DNA of 64,000 nucleotides from Agathobaculum sp. NTUH-O15-33 (GTDB lineage Bacteria > Bacillota > Clostridia > Oscillospirales > Butyricicoccaceae): the NCBI RefSeq assembly GCF_033193315.1, contig NZ_CP136187.1, positions 2,797,501 through 2,861,500 of the forward strand, written 5' to 3'. Below, piece after piece: positions 34,598 through 43,769 of this stretch; within the stretch, counting starts at the first letter, position 1; every line of letters begins with the position of its first letter. The notes beneath the pieces are model-generated. The model saw only the letters and a program-made list of their open reading frames with translations, ran no database searches and was not told where the DNA came from. The translations under genes were made by a program, and so were the position numbers.

Positions 34598-37051
34598 CTA
34601 CGAATTCAGACCGACCGGCAGCCAATAATCGCCGTCCTTGTGCATATGTACATCGACTGAGCCGCTGCTGTCGTCAAATGTGAGCCGCACGACGGCGTCG
34701 CTCTCATTTTGGGATAGGATTAAAGTTTCACCATGAAATTGACTATACCATTCTAAATTCGTATAAGTAGTGGATTGCAGCGCGGTATCCGGCTGGCGCA
34801 ATGTGGAAAGATCGGGCCCATTATAACATCCGGCATCACCCGCTCGGATATTTAAAGCATATTCCAGCAACGGCCAACCCAATCCCGTTCCGTAATATAA
34901 GTTAAATTTATCACTTTGCGTATATTCCAAATCACTTATATTTTCTATAGCGGTAATGACCGAGCGGCCGTTTTCCTGTCCGGTTGTGACGCGGTACGCC
35001 ACTCGCCCATCGCTGGACCCTCCGCCATAGCTTTGCAGCACGGCGATACAGGCTTTGGGGTCGTCCGTCGATACAATGACATAATCCCGGAACGCGGGCG
35101 ACGAACCGCCCAGTTTCGTATACCATACTTCTTTTTTGTCCGGCGTGGCATCAGCCGACAAACGCAACTGATAATTGACCAATTTCTGCCGCTGTTCCTT
35201 GGATTGTACGGTGTAAAGGGGCCATACCGACTTATGATAAGCCGATCGTGCAAACTGCCGTGTCAAATCTGCGGCGGTGCGGCTGTTCTCGCCCTTTTCG
35301 GTCGTCCAGTCCTGCGACAACCATACCTTCTTATCACCGTTTGAAGAAGTGGCTAGCACCGGAGCCATGGTCAAGCACACGACGCTATTATCTGCAAAAG
35401 CATAGCGAACCTCGGCAAGGTCGTTCGTTCCGTCGTTCGTTGCATCCCACATACGGATTAACGATCCCTCGCCGCCATCAAGCTGTAATATGGCAACCGC
35501 CGCCTGCACGGGATCGCGCATCGCTTCCGGCGGTTCGTCCCAAATGTGCTGTCCGGAACTTCCCGGCGCATGGTCTGGCAAACCAAGATCATTTTGGTAC
35601 AAAGTACAGAATGCTTCCAAGCTATTCGCCTTTTGCATAAACGGCGTGTCATTGATATAAGGGTTGCCTTCCACCTTATCTACCTTCCATGTACCGTTTT
35701 GTTGCCGAAAATGCAGTCGCTCGGCAATCCGCGTCAGCACGCTGTCAGTCCCGCCCCACTCCGTTACCAAAATCACCTGTTGCGTTATTTCATCCGGAAA
35801 TACGGTAAACCGTTCCACATGCGGGTTGGACGCACCGATGCGCCACAAAGGCTCGCCCGGTATCGCACCCCCCAATTCACCGACTTGCTTGCCGTATTCC
35901 ACTTGCTTATCGTACAACTGTTTTGCCAGATCATCGGTCAGCAGCCGATACCACGGCTCTGCGTCACGGTAGCTTCCGCTCATCCATTGTCGTCCAAGCT
36001 CAACCAATTCTGCATCCGTCAAGCTTTCCGTTTTCTCACGGATCGAAAAACCGCAGCCCAACGTGCCGACCAGCACGGCGGCCGCGACGACCAGCGCAGC
36101 GCCGCGTTTTTTCACCCGCGTATCAAACAAACCCTCAAACCGCCGCATCAGCGTTTTCTTATCCCCGGTAAAGCACGATACCAGTGAACGGCGTTTGGCC
36201 TTATCGATCGCCGAGCGCAAGATCGTCTCACCGTACGCACGGCGTTCGGCGCTGTCCAAATTCTTTGCGACCGCGTCGTCACACGCCATTTCGATATCCT
36301 CACAGGCAAACCGCGCCATTAGATGGATCAGCGGATTGAACCACTGCATGGATCGTGCCAGCACGAGCAGCAGCTTGATCCACAGATCGCCGTGCCGATA
36401 GTGTATCAGCTCATGCCGGAAGATGAACGCCGCGTCCTCACGCAAAAGCGCCTCCCCCGGCAAGTAGAGCGTGGGACTGATCAATCCGGCCAGCATGGGA
36501 CAGTCCGCCGCGCCGCTGACCAACAGCGGAATGTCCCGCGAAATGCCAAGCGCTTGCTTTTCCCGCATGAACACTGCGTTAAGGAATTCATTTTTCATCA
36601 CGCGCGCGTTTTTCCTCAGCCGCCGGCGGAATAACAAATACATGACCGCCTGCCAAGCAGCGAAGCCCATAGCGCCCGCAAGCCATATCCAAGCGACCAT
36701 CGGCCCCACATGAAGAGTGGTGATGGAAGCCGTGTCTTGCTCGCCCAGCGCTGCCGCCTGCCGCTTATCCAGCCAGTGGTTGTCCAGCGGGTCCAATGTC
36801 GTTTCGTTCTGCTGCGGTAACGCCACCTCATGCAGCAAATAATAGGTGTGCGGCGTCACCTGTACCGGCGGTTCAGGCAATGTCAGCTGCACTGGTATAA
36901 GCAGACGAACCGCGAGCAACGCCCACACCAGACACATGGCCCGCGCGGGGTAGCGTTTTTTCAGCACCCGGCGCAGCACGATCGGAATCAGCGCGACCGC
37001 CGAAACGGTTAGCCCGATTTGCAATAGATCAAAAAGTAGGTTCTCCCACAT
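34598..37051 (-). CDS. BlaR1-like M56 metalloprotease with large extracellular domain (copy 2)
   Basis: This 817-residue protein has an N-terminal module of four predicted membrane helices (residues ~1-35, ~40-60, ~115-135 and ~325-345) with the cytoplasmic zinc-protease motif FRHELIHYRHGD (HExxH) and VHLMARFACEDIEMACDDAV, as in BlaR1/MecR1. The last helix (ALVVAAAVLVGTLGCGFS) leads into ~470 extracellular residues that are not a penicillin-binding domain. They contain Clostridia-type repeats (QNGTWKVDKVEG, GSVDVHMHKDGDYWLPVGL). It is the third gene of a unit with BlaI-like and a paralogous M56 gene, with a 24-base gap between the two. Confidence 0.88.
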   Translation of the reverse strand: MWENLLFDLLQIGLTVSAVALIPIVLRRVLKKRYPARAMCLVWALLAVRLLIPVQLTLPEPPVQVTPHTYYLLHEVALPQQNETTLDPLDNHWLDKRQAAALGEQDTASITTLHVGPMVAWIWLAGAMGFAAWQAVMYLLFRRRLRKNARVMKNEFLNAVFMREKQALGISRDIPLLVSGAADCPMLAGLISPTLYLPGEALLREDAAFIFRHELIHYRHGDLWIKLLLVLARSMQWFNPLIHLMARFACEDIEMACDDAVAKNLDSAERRAYGETILRSAIDKAKRRSLVSCFTGDKKTLMRRFEGLFDTRVKKRGAALVVAAAVLVGTLGCGFSIREKTESLTDAELVELGRQWMSGSYRDAEPWYRLLTDDLAKQLYDKQVEYGKQVGELGGAIPGEPLWRIGASNPHVERFTVFPDEITQQVILVTEWGGTDSVLTRIAERLHFRQQNGTWKVDKVEGNPYINDTPFMQKANSLEAFCTLYQNDLGLPDHAPGSSGQHIWDEPPEAMRDPVQAAVAILQLDGGEGSLIRMWDATNDGTNDLAEVRYAFADNSVVCLTMAPVLATSSNGDKKVWLSQDWTTEKGENSRTAADLTRQFARSAYHKSVWPLYTVQSKEQRQKLVNYQLRLSADATPDKKEVWYTKLGGSSPAFRDYVIVSTDDPKACIAVLQSYGGGSSDGRVAYRVTTGQENGRSVITAIENISDLEYTQSDKFNLYYGTGLGWPLLEYALNIRAGDAGCYNGPDLSTLRQPDTALQSTTYTNLEWYSQFHGETLILSQNESDAVVRLTFDDSSGSVDVHMHKDGDYWLPVGLNS

Positions 37052-37075
37052 TTTACGCCCCTCCGTCTCTTGGGT

Positions 37076-40000
37076 TCAGGCCGCTTTTTTATGTGCTTCC
37101 CATAGCTCACGCAGCGCACTGTTCCCCGACCAATCGATGGACGCATCGACCGCGTCGTCCACCTCTTCCGGGTCGCTGGCATACCGGCGGTCCAGTTCTG
37201 CAAGGATGTCATCGGTGTATGGGTCAGCCCAGCCCATATCCAAATACCAGAGCAGTTCATTCGTATCACGGTAGGGATAATAATCGACCGCTTCCGCAAG
37301 CAGCACATCGTAGGGACTGTATTGGCGGCCCAGCATGCCGATCGTTTCACCTTTTGCGTTATAAAGCGACCAATCATCTGGTACGTAGATTGCAGGGCGT
37401 TCCGTCGTCAACTGTATGCGGCGTAGGTTGAGCCGCAGCGTCGGCCCATCGGACAGCTTACCGGTCAACGTTACATTCTCTTCGTCCGCCGCTGTCGTAT
37501 CGCGTGACCATTTGATGTTCCGTGTGCCGAGCACGGTATCCGCCGCATGCTCAGGCGTATCCAGACCACCCGCTTGCAGATCGGTCTGCGCATATCCCAG
37601 CACCATCGGGCTAAGCGTTGGGAACCACGAGCCCCCTCGGTACAGCGTTAAAAAATCCGCTGAAGAGGTCACGCCGTCGCGACTGTCGCCCAGCGGCTCA
37701 GTGCGCGCGATCTCCCCGTTTTCCTGAAAGTATACCCGTTCGGCGGTATAAAGCAGCACTTTTTCTCCACTTTCGCTGCTCCATTGCACGCGTACTGTGC
37801 AGGCGTTTGCATCCGGCTCCGGCGTAATCTCCCAGCTATCAATAAATACCCCCTCTGCCGTTCTGTCTTGGCTATACATGTACTGTTCTCCCTGCTTTTT
37901 CAGGCGAAGCGTCTTGCACGCTTGTTTCTGCGCCTCTGTCTGGCTGGCAAAGGAAAGGGATTGCGGACCCAGCCGCGCCGCATCGCGCCGCATGGTCTGA
38001 TAAGCTGCAGCTATATCTGAATTATGCGTATCATACTGTACATCGGAAGCAAAGGCCAGAAAATAGGTCAAACCGTCCCGTTCGGCAAGCTTGGTACAAG
38101 GCACCGGATAGTTAGCTTCCCAGTTTTCTCCAAAATTTTCATAAAGCGCTGCTGTTAAATCCATGTTCAGCCACATGATAGCGCCGTAGTCGGTCTCATT
38201 TTCCACATCCTTACCCATTGCGTATTGCAGCCCGAACCGCGGCAATCCCTCTTTAACCAGTAGATAGCCGCGCTCAAGGAAGCTTTCAGGCAGAGTAAGC
38301 GTGTAGCCATAGGTCGGATCGTAATACGTGGCTGAAGAAATGGAATGGTCTTCCTCTACCGGTGCGTTTTCATTTTCCGTGCGGAACACAAAGGAGGCCG
38401 TATAGCGTGTGCCTTCCGCTTCGTACCGGACGGTCACGCCGCGATAGGTATATCGTTTGATCGTGGAGGCCAATAATTCAGCAAAATTCGGTTCCACAAC
38501 AAACTGACATCCGCTTCCGTCCTGCGCAAACTGGATTTCTTTGTGCTCCGTCACGCGCTCGTCATATTGCAGGGTGCCGTCCTCGCGAACGACCGCGTCC
38601 GTCACCGTAGCGTTTATGGGAGCCGCTTTTCCGTCAAGCGGCTCCAGCTTGATCTTCACGCCTTCAGGCAGGATCGGGATATCTCCGGCAGCGGCTGCCA
38701 CAGCTTCTTCTACTGTCGCGCCGGTTGGCAGGGCTTTGCCGTCGATCCACGCGTGAAAGCTTTCGTCAAACCGGTCGACAAGGCCGGTCGGCAGCCAATA
38801 ATCGCCAGCCTTCTGCATGCCGATATCGACCGATCCGCTGCCGTCGTCAAACGTGAGCCGCACGACCGCATTGCTTGCGGTTTGGGAAAGAAGCTCTACC
38901 CCGGCGAGCCACGACCGAAACGAGGTGTCCGCGCCGTTTTCCGTTTGCTTCGTAACCCATTCGCCAAAGTAGCCGAATACGGTTTCCGCCGCGCTCAGCG
39001 GCTGCGCCAAATCGGCGTAATGACCGCTGTTATAACTGTATTCCAACGGAATATCTGCTTTCGCCGTGGGCCACGGCAGGCCGGTATTGTAATATATATC
39101 AAACAATTCATTTCGCGTGAGCCCGGTTATTCGCGCCGCCATGTCGTCCATATCTTCCAATAGGAAGGTCAGATGGGTATCGTATTCTTCAAAGCCGGTG
39201 ATGACCGAGCGGCCGTTCTCCTTGCCCACAATCACTTTTACCGCGGTGCGGAAGTCTGTCGTACCGCCGCCGTGTCCCTGAAAAACAGCAATACAGGCAT
39301 TTGGGTCTTCCGTCGGTACGATGACGAACGCATCAAACGTCGGCGACGAACCGCCGAACTTGCTATACCAAACGCCGCCCGGCTCGCTATCCGCCCATCT
39401 CCGTTGATGGTTCGCCAAGGCTTGCCCTTCATTGGGCAGCACCGGATACAGCGGCCACACCGATTTGTACGAGACCGCGCGGGCAAACTGCTGTGTGAGG
39501 TCGGCGGCCGTGCGGTTATTCGTACCATCCGCCGCCGTCCAATCCCCTCCCACGAAGATCACGACGCTGCCGTCGGCAAAGGTATACCGCGTTTCGGCCA
39601 TATCGTCTTCCCCGTTGCCCGTTGCGTCCCATTCCCGGATCACTTCCGCCGTAGCGCCTTGCAGGAAATCGGATTCTGAAACACGGTCGGGCAGGCCAAG
39701 GTCATTTTCATACAGCATACGGAAGGTTTCCAGACTGTCCGCCTTGGTGGCGACGGTTTCGCTTCTCGCAACGCTCCAGCTGTCACCGTTTTTTTCAAAA
39801 TACAGCCGCTCCGCAACGCGCGGCTCTGCGCCCACGGTTTCGTCTTCCCTTGCTAGAATAAGCAGCGCCGTATCCTCTTCCGGTACGACCGTATAGCGGG
39901 TATAGCCGCTTTGCTGCTTTTCCACGGCCACAGCGGCTGCCAAACGCAGCATTTCTTCTTTTTCCGGGCCGCCGCTGCCCGCGCGCACGGAAAACGCGCA

Positions 40001-41000
40001 CCCCAGCGTGCCGACCAACACGGCGACCGCGACGACAAGGGCCACGCCGCGTTTTTTCACCCGCGTATCAAACAGCCCCTCAAACCGCCGCATCAGCGTT
40101 TTTTTATCCCCGGTAAAGCATGAAACCAGCACGCGGCGTTTGGCCTGCGCCACAGCCGAGCGCAAAATAGCCTCGCCGTACGCGCGGCGTTCGGCGCCGT
40201 CCATCTCCTTTGCGACCGCGTCGTCGCACGCCAGCTCAATATCCTCATAAGCAAACCGCGCCATCAGATGAACCAGCGGATTAAACCACTGCATCGCCCG
40301 CGCCAGCACGAGCAGCAATTTGAGCCATAGATCCCCGCGCTTGCAATGCGTCAGTTCATGCCGAAAGATAAACGCCGCATCGGGCGCGCTAAGGCTTTCA
40401 TCCGGCAGGAAGATCGCAGGCCTTGCAAACCCCGCCAGCATGGGGCAATCCGCCGCGCCGCTGACCAGCAAAGGAATCTCCCGTGCAATGCCGAGCGACT
40501 GCTTTTCTTCCTCAAAGACCGCCCGCAGTATAGGATTTTTTCACATCCGTTGCTTGTTCATTCAGCGCCTGCCTAAAGCGAAGGTAGCCGCGCCACTGCC
40601 GAAAGACGAACAGCGCCATGCCAAGCAGCCATATGTAAAACAAGATATTGCCCCAATAGGTTCTGATCCAGCTATTTTCCCCAGCCGCGCCGACATACTG
40701 ATCGGCTTCGGCGGCCGTCATCCAACGGCCTGTAAGTTCGATCTGCTGAAGCTGTTGATTGGCGGCCTGCGGCTGCGTCATCCGCACATAATTGACGCGC
40801 GGCGTGACCTGTACCGGCGGTTCGGGCAGCGTCAGCTGCACCGGGATAAGCAGCCGTATCGCGAGCAGCGCCCACACCAGACACATGGCCCGCGCGGGGT
40901 AGCGCTTTTTCAGTACCCGGCGCAGTGCGATCGGGATCAGCGCCACCAATGAAACCGTCAGCCCAATTTGCAACAAATTAAAAAGAAGGTTTTCCCACAT
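37076..41000 (-). CDS. BlaR1-like M56 metalloprotease, longer paralogue (copy 1, frameshifted)
   Basis: Two frames give one gene of about 1307 residues. The first (41000 to ~40512) holds the first three helices (WENLLFNLLQIGLTV...IWLLGMALFVF); the second (~40530-37076) continues with LRAVFEEEKQSLGIAREIPLLVSGAADCP, the HExxH motif FRHELTHCKRGD and the fourth helix. The break is at the T6 run 40536-40541; deletion of one base restores KNPILRAVF, which aligns with copy 2's KNEFLNAVF. About 770 more residues are extracellular, including a region repeating copy 2's (GSVDIGMQKAGDYWLPTGL) and then a C-terminal extension. The start at 41000 has GGAGGGG upstream and lies 20 bases after the blaI stop. 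Confidence 0.88.
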
Positions 41001-41019
41001 TATGTCCACCCCTCCGTTC

Positions 41020-41391
41020 TTATCGTCCCTGCGCGTCAAGGAAGGCGCGCAGTTCGTCGATATCGCTGTCGGTCAGCTCGCCCGCGTCCGACAGACTGGC
41101 CACCAAATTTTTGACCGACCCACCGCACAGCCGCCTGACAAAGCTGGCGCTCTCGCGCTGCAAATAAGCATCTCGTCCGATCAACGGCGTGTAAAAGTTC
41201 TGCCGCCCCTCTTTCTCGCACCGCAAGAAGCCTTTTTCACACAGGCGCGATAAAAAGGTAAGCACGCTTGTGGCCTTCCAGTCCTTCGCGGCGTTCTGCT
41301 GTACGTCAGCCGCGGTGATCGGCGGCGAATGCGCCCATATGATCTGCATGACCTCCAGCTCGGCGTCGGATAACCGCTTGATCTCCTGCAT
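41020..41391 (-). CDS. BlaI/MecI/CopY-family transcriptional repressor
   Basis: This 123-residue protein has the BlaI winged helix (LSDAELEVMQIIWAHSPPITAADVQQNAAKDWKATSVLTFLSRLCEKGFLRCEKEGRQNFYTPLI) and a short C-terminal dimerisation helix pair. In this family the repressor is cleaved or destabilised after the partner membrane protease is triggered. It is the first gene of the unit with two M56 proteases. A perfect palindrome sits in its promoter. GGAGGGG precedes the ATG. Confidence 0.93.
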   Translation of the reverse strand: MQEIKRLSDAELEVMQIIWAHSPPITAADVQQNAAKDWKATSVLTFLSRLCEKGFLRCEKEGRQNFYTPLIGRDAYLQRESASFVRRLCGGSVKNLVASLSDAGELTDSDIDELRAFLDAQGR

Positions 41392-41432
41392 CCCGTCCCC
41401 TCCTTTTCTATGTTTGTAGAATTCTTTCTGGT

Positions 41433-41464
41433 TATATTCTACATCAGTAGAATATAGCTGTCAA
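41433..41464 (-). promoter_or_regulatory. blaI promoter with palindromic operator
   Basis: Minus strand: a perfect TTGACA (41459-41464), a 17-bp spacer and TAGAAT (41436-41441). A palindrome with 10-bp arms (TATATTCTAC and its complement, 4-base ATCA centre, 41433-41456) covers the -10 and most of the spacer. A third half-site GTAGAAT lies at 41416-41422. The design is that of a BlaI operator (TAC/GTA arms) blocking its own operon. Confidence 0.85.
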
Positions 41465-41493
41465 GTATGCGCAGTTTACAATTTGGAAGCACG

Positions 41494-41534
41494 CAAACAG
41501 CCCGCGTTCGGTCAAGCCGAATGCGGGCTGTTTG
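41494..41534 (-). terminator. Terminator after the Smr-domain gene
   Basis: A stem CAAACAGCCCGC/GCGGGCTGTTTG with TTCGG/CCGAA inside is downstream of the Smr gene on the minus strand. Confidence 0.7.
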
Positions 41535-41555
41535 CGTTGTATGGATATCGGTACG

Positions 41556-41897
41556 TCAAACCACCAAGATTGTAATGCCGTTGTTATGTCGCTCTAAATC
41601 GCGGTCCTGCCGCAGCGCGGGCGCGAGGTCGAGCGCCCGCCGGGTGTCCGCGTCGAAAATAGAGAGCTTCTCGCCCGTAATAAAAAAGGAAATACGTCCG
41701 GACTGCTGCATCCGTTCCAGCTTACGCCGTACCTCGATACGGATGCGGCCGCCGGTGCCCGAAGAGCCGTAACCGTGGATCAGCTTGATTACCTGACCCC
41801 GGCGGCAGCTTTCCAGCGTGTGCAGCAGCCTGCCGATGGCCTGCGCGGCGGTCGGCAGACCCTCTTCCAAATTTAATACCTGATAATTTTCAGCCAT
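41556..41897 (-). CDS. Small Smr-domain protein
   Basis: This 113-residue protein is a stand-alone Smr (small MutS-related) domain: LNLEEGLPTAAQAIGRLLHTLE, then VIKLIHGYGSSGTGGRIRIEVRRKL, with the conserved HGxG and a basic helix. Smr domains nick or bind branched nucleic acids, and some are linked to mRNA cleavage in ribosome rescue. The C-terminal LERHNNGITILVV strand closes the fold. It follows murC by ten bases on the same strand, so it is likely cotranscribed. Confidence 0.85.
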   Translation of the reverse strand: MAENYQVLNLEEGLPTAAQAIGRLLHTLESCRRGQVIKLIHGYGSSGTGGRIRIEVRRKLERMQQSGRISFFITGEKLSIFDADTRRALDLAPALRQDRDLERHNNGITILVV

Positions 41898-41907
41898 GTC
41901 CCTGCCC

Positions 41908-43287
41908 TTACGAAGCGCCTGAGACCAGCATCGGGCCCACCTCGTTGATGTTGCCCGCGCCCATCGTCAGCACCAGATCGTTCGGGCCCGCTTCGCGCGC
42001 AAGATAAGCCGCGATCTCCTCAAAGCTGTCCAGCGCGACCGCGCCGGGCACCTTTTCCGCCAGATCGTGCGAAGAAATGCCCACGGTATTTTTTTCCCGC
42101 GCGGCGTAAATCGGCGCGAGCACCGCCTGATCGCATAGGGAAAGCGAATGCACGAATTCATCAAACAGCGCCTTGGTGCGGGTATAGGTGTGCGGCTGGA
42201 ACGCGCACAGAATGCGGTCGAAGTTCATTTGGCGCGCGGCGTCCAGCGTGGCGCGCATTTCGCTCGGGTGGTGCGCGTAATCGTCCACCACCGTCGCGCC
42301 GCAGGGCATTTTGCCCATCAGCTGGAACCGGCGGGAAGAGCCGGTAAACGCCGAAAGTCCCGCCGCGGCCTTATCGCCGGGCACGCCGAGATATTCAGCC
42401 GCCGCGCAGCAAGCCAGCGCGTTCATCATATTATGCCGCCCCGGCACGGAAAGGCGCACCTTTGCGTAGGGGGCGCCGTCCACCAGTACGGTAAAACGAT
42501 AGTATCCGTTTTCCTCCAATATCTCAGCGGCGCGCACATCGGCGTTTTCCGAAAGGCCAAAGGTGCGCACGCGGCGCTTCAGCCCATCGATGCAGCGCAT
42601 GACGTTTGCATCGTCCGCGTTCGCAACAACGAGACCGCCCTCCGGCGTCAGCTCGCAGAACGAACGGAACGAATGGATGATGTCGCTGAGATCCTTGAAG
42701 AAGTCTAAGTGATCCTCCTCAATATTGAGCACGACCGTGACCGTGGGCGCGAAATTCAAAAAGGAGTTGCAGTATTCGCAGCTTTCCGCGACAAAGTAGC
42801 CCTTACCGCCAATGCGCAGCGTGCCGTCGATCGCGGGCAGGCGGCTGCCGACCATAACGGTCGGATCGAGGCCGCCCTCAAGCGAAACGAGCGTCATCAT
42901 CGAGGTCGAGGTGGTCTTGCCGTGCGTGCCGGAAAAGCATACGACGTTTTCATAATCGCGCATCAGATGGCCCCAAGCCTCGGCCCGCTCCATCACGGGA
43001 ATGCCCTTTTCATGCGCGCGCACCATTTCGGGGTTATCGTCGTGCACAGCGGCCGTGCGGACGACCAGCGCCGCCCCTTCGACGTTTTCAGCCAGATGCG
43101 CGTAGGTGATTTTTGCGCCCAGCTGTTCCAGCCGGTCGGTCACTTCGGTATGGAGGCGGTCGGAGCCGGTGACCGGCACCCCCATAGAGAGCAGCAGCTC
43201 GGCCAGCGAGTTCATGGATACGCCGCCGATACCGGTCAGATGGATCGTTTCTTTCCGGTCGATATACGGTTTGATTGAAAGGGCCAT
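41908..43287 (-). CDS. murC: UDP-N-acetylmuramate--L-alanine ligase
   Basis: This 459-residue ligase adds the first alanine of the peptidoglycan stem. The N-terminal UDP-sugar-binding domain (TIHLTGIGGVSMNSLAELLLSMGVPVTGSD), the ATP loop SGTHGKTTST, LNIEEDHLDFFKDL and DDYAHHPSEMRATLDA are all present. I use the ATG at 43287, with GGGAGG ahead of it; the longer frame extends through the control region shared with divergent spoVG. Normal length. Confidence 0.96.
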   Translation of the reverse strand: MALSIKPYIDRKETIHLTGIGGVSMNSLAELLLSMGVPVTGSDRLHTEVTDRLEQLGAKITYAHLAENVEGAALVVRTAAVHDDNPEMVRAHEKGIPVMERAEAWGHLMRDYENVVCFSGTHGKTTSTSMMTLVSLEGGLDPTVMVGSRLPAIDGTLRIGGKGYFVAESCEYCNSFLNFAPTVTVVLNIEEDHLDFFKDLSDIIHSFRSFCELTPEGGLVVANADDANVMRCIDGLKRRVRTFGLSENADVRAAEILEENGYYRFTVLVDGAPYAKVRLSVPGRHNMMNALACCAAAEYLGVPGDKAAAGLSAFTGSSRRFQLMGKMPCGATVVDDYAHHPSEMRATLDAARQMNFDRILCAFQPHTYTRTKALFDEFVHSLSLCDQAVLAPIYAAREKNTVGISSHDLAEKVPGAVALDSFEEIAAYLAREAGPNDLVLTMGAGNINEVGPMLVSGAS

Positions 43288-43415
43288 TCGTGAGAGCCTC
43301 CCAGATTTTTTCATTCTTTTTATTGGTCTACGGTATATTATAATGCAGGATGCCCAAAATATATATAGGCAAACAGACGAAATTGACATTTTATTTGGTA
43401 GCAAAGGAGTATACT

Positions 43416-43676
43416 ATGGAGATCACGGATATCAAATTTCGCCACCTTGAGGAATACGGGCGGTTGAAAGCGCTGGTTTCGGTTACATTCGACGGCGTGT
43501 TTGCGGTGCATGACATTAAGATCATCGACGGGCACGACCGTCTTTTTCTTGCTATGCCCTCGCGGCGAATGCCGGACGGCAAGTTCCGCGACATCGCGCA
43601 TCCGGTCGGCAATGAGCTGCGCGAGGAACTGGAGCACCGCGTGCTGGACGCCTACCGCGCGACCATTATGGAATGA
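43416..43676 (+). CDS. spoVG: Septation/sporulation regulator SpoVG
   Basis: This 86-residue protein matches SpoVG: MEITDIKFR, LKALVSVTFDGVFAVHDIKIIDG, LFLAMPSRRMPDGKFRDIAHP and the C-terminal helix. SpoVG is a small nucleic-acid-binding protein acting in sporulation and cell division. AAAGGAG precedes the ATG at 43416. It is divergent from murC. A TATAAT lies at 43339-43344, but I could not pair it with a good -35. Confidence 0.96.
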   Translation: MEITDIKFRHLEEYGRLKALVSVTFDGVFAVHDIKIIDGHDRLFLAMPSRRMPDGKFRDIAHPVGNELREELEHRVLDAYRATIME

Positions 43677-43716
43677 GCCTTGATCGGGCGCGCCATCACG
43701 GGTTGAATCGGTTTAT

Positions 43717-43745
43717 TTGCATTTTTCCCCACCTTCGTGTAAAAT
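43717..43745 (+). promoter_or_regulatory. Promoter of the glycolipid synthase gene
   Basis: TTGCAT (43717-43722), a 17-bp spacer and TAAAAT (43740-43745), 25 bases before the ATG. Confidence 0.75.
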
Positions 43746-43769
43746 AGCCTTATATGAGGTGGAGTTTAA

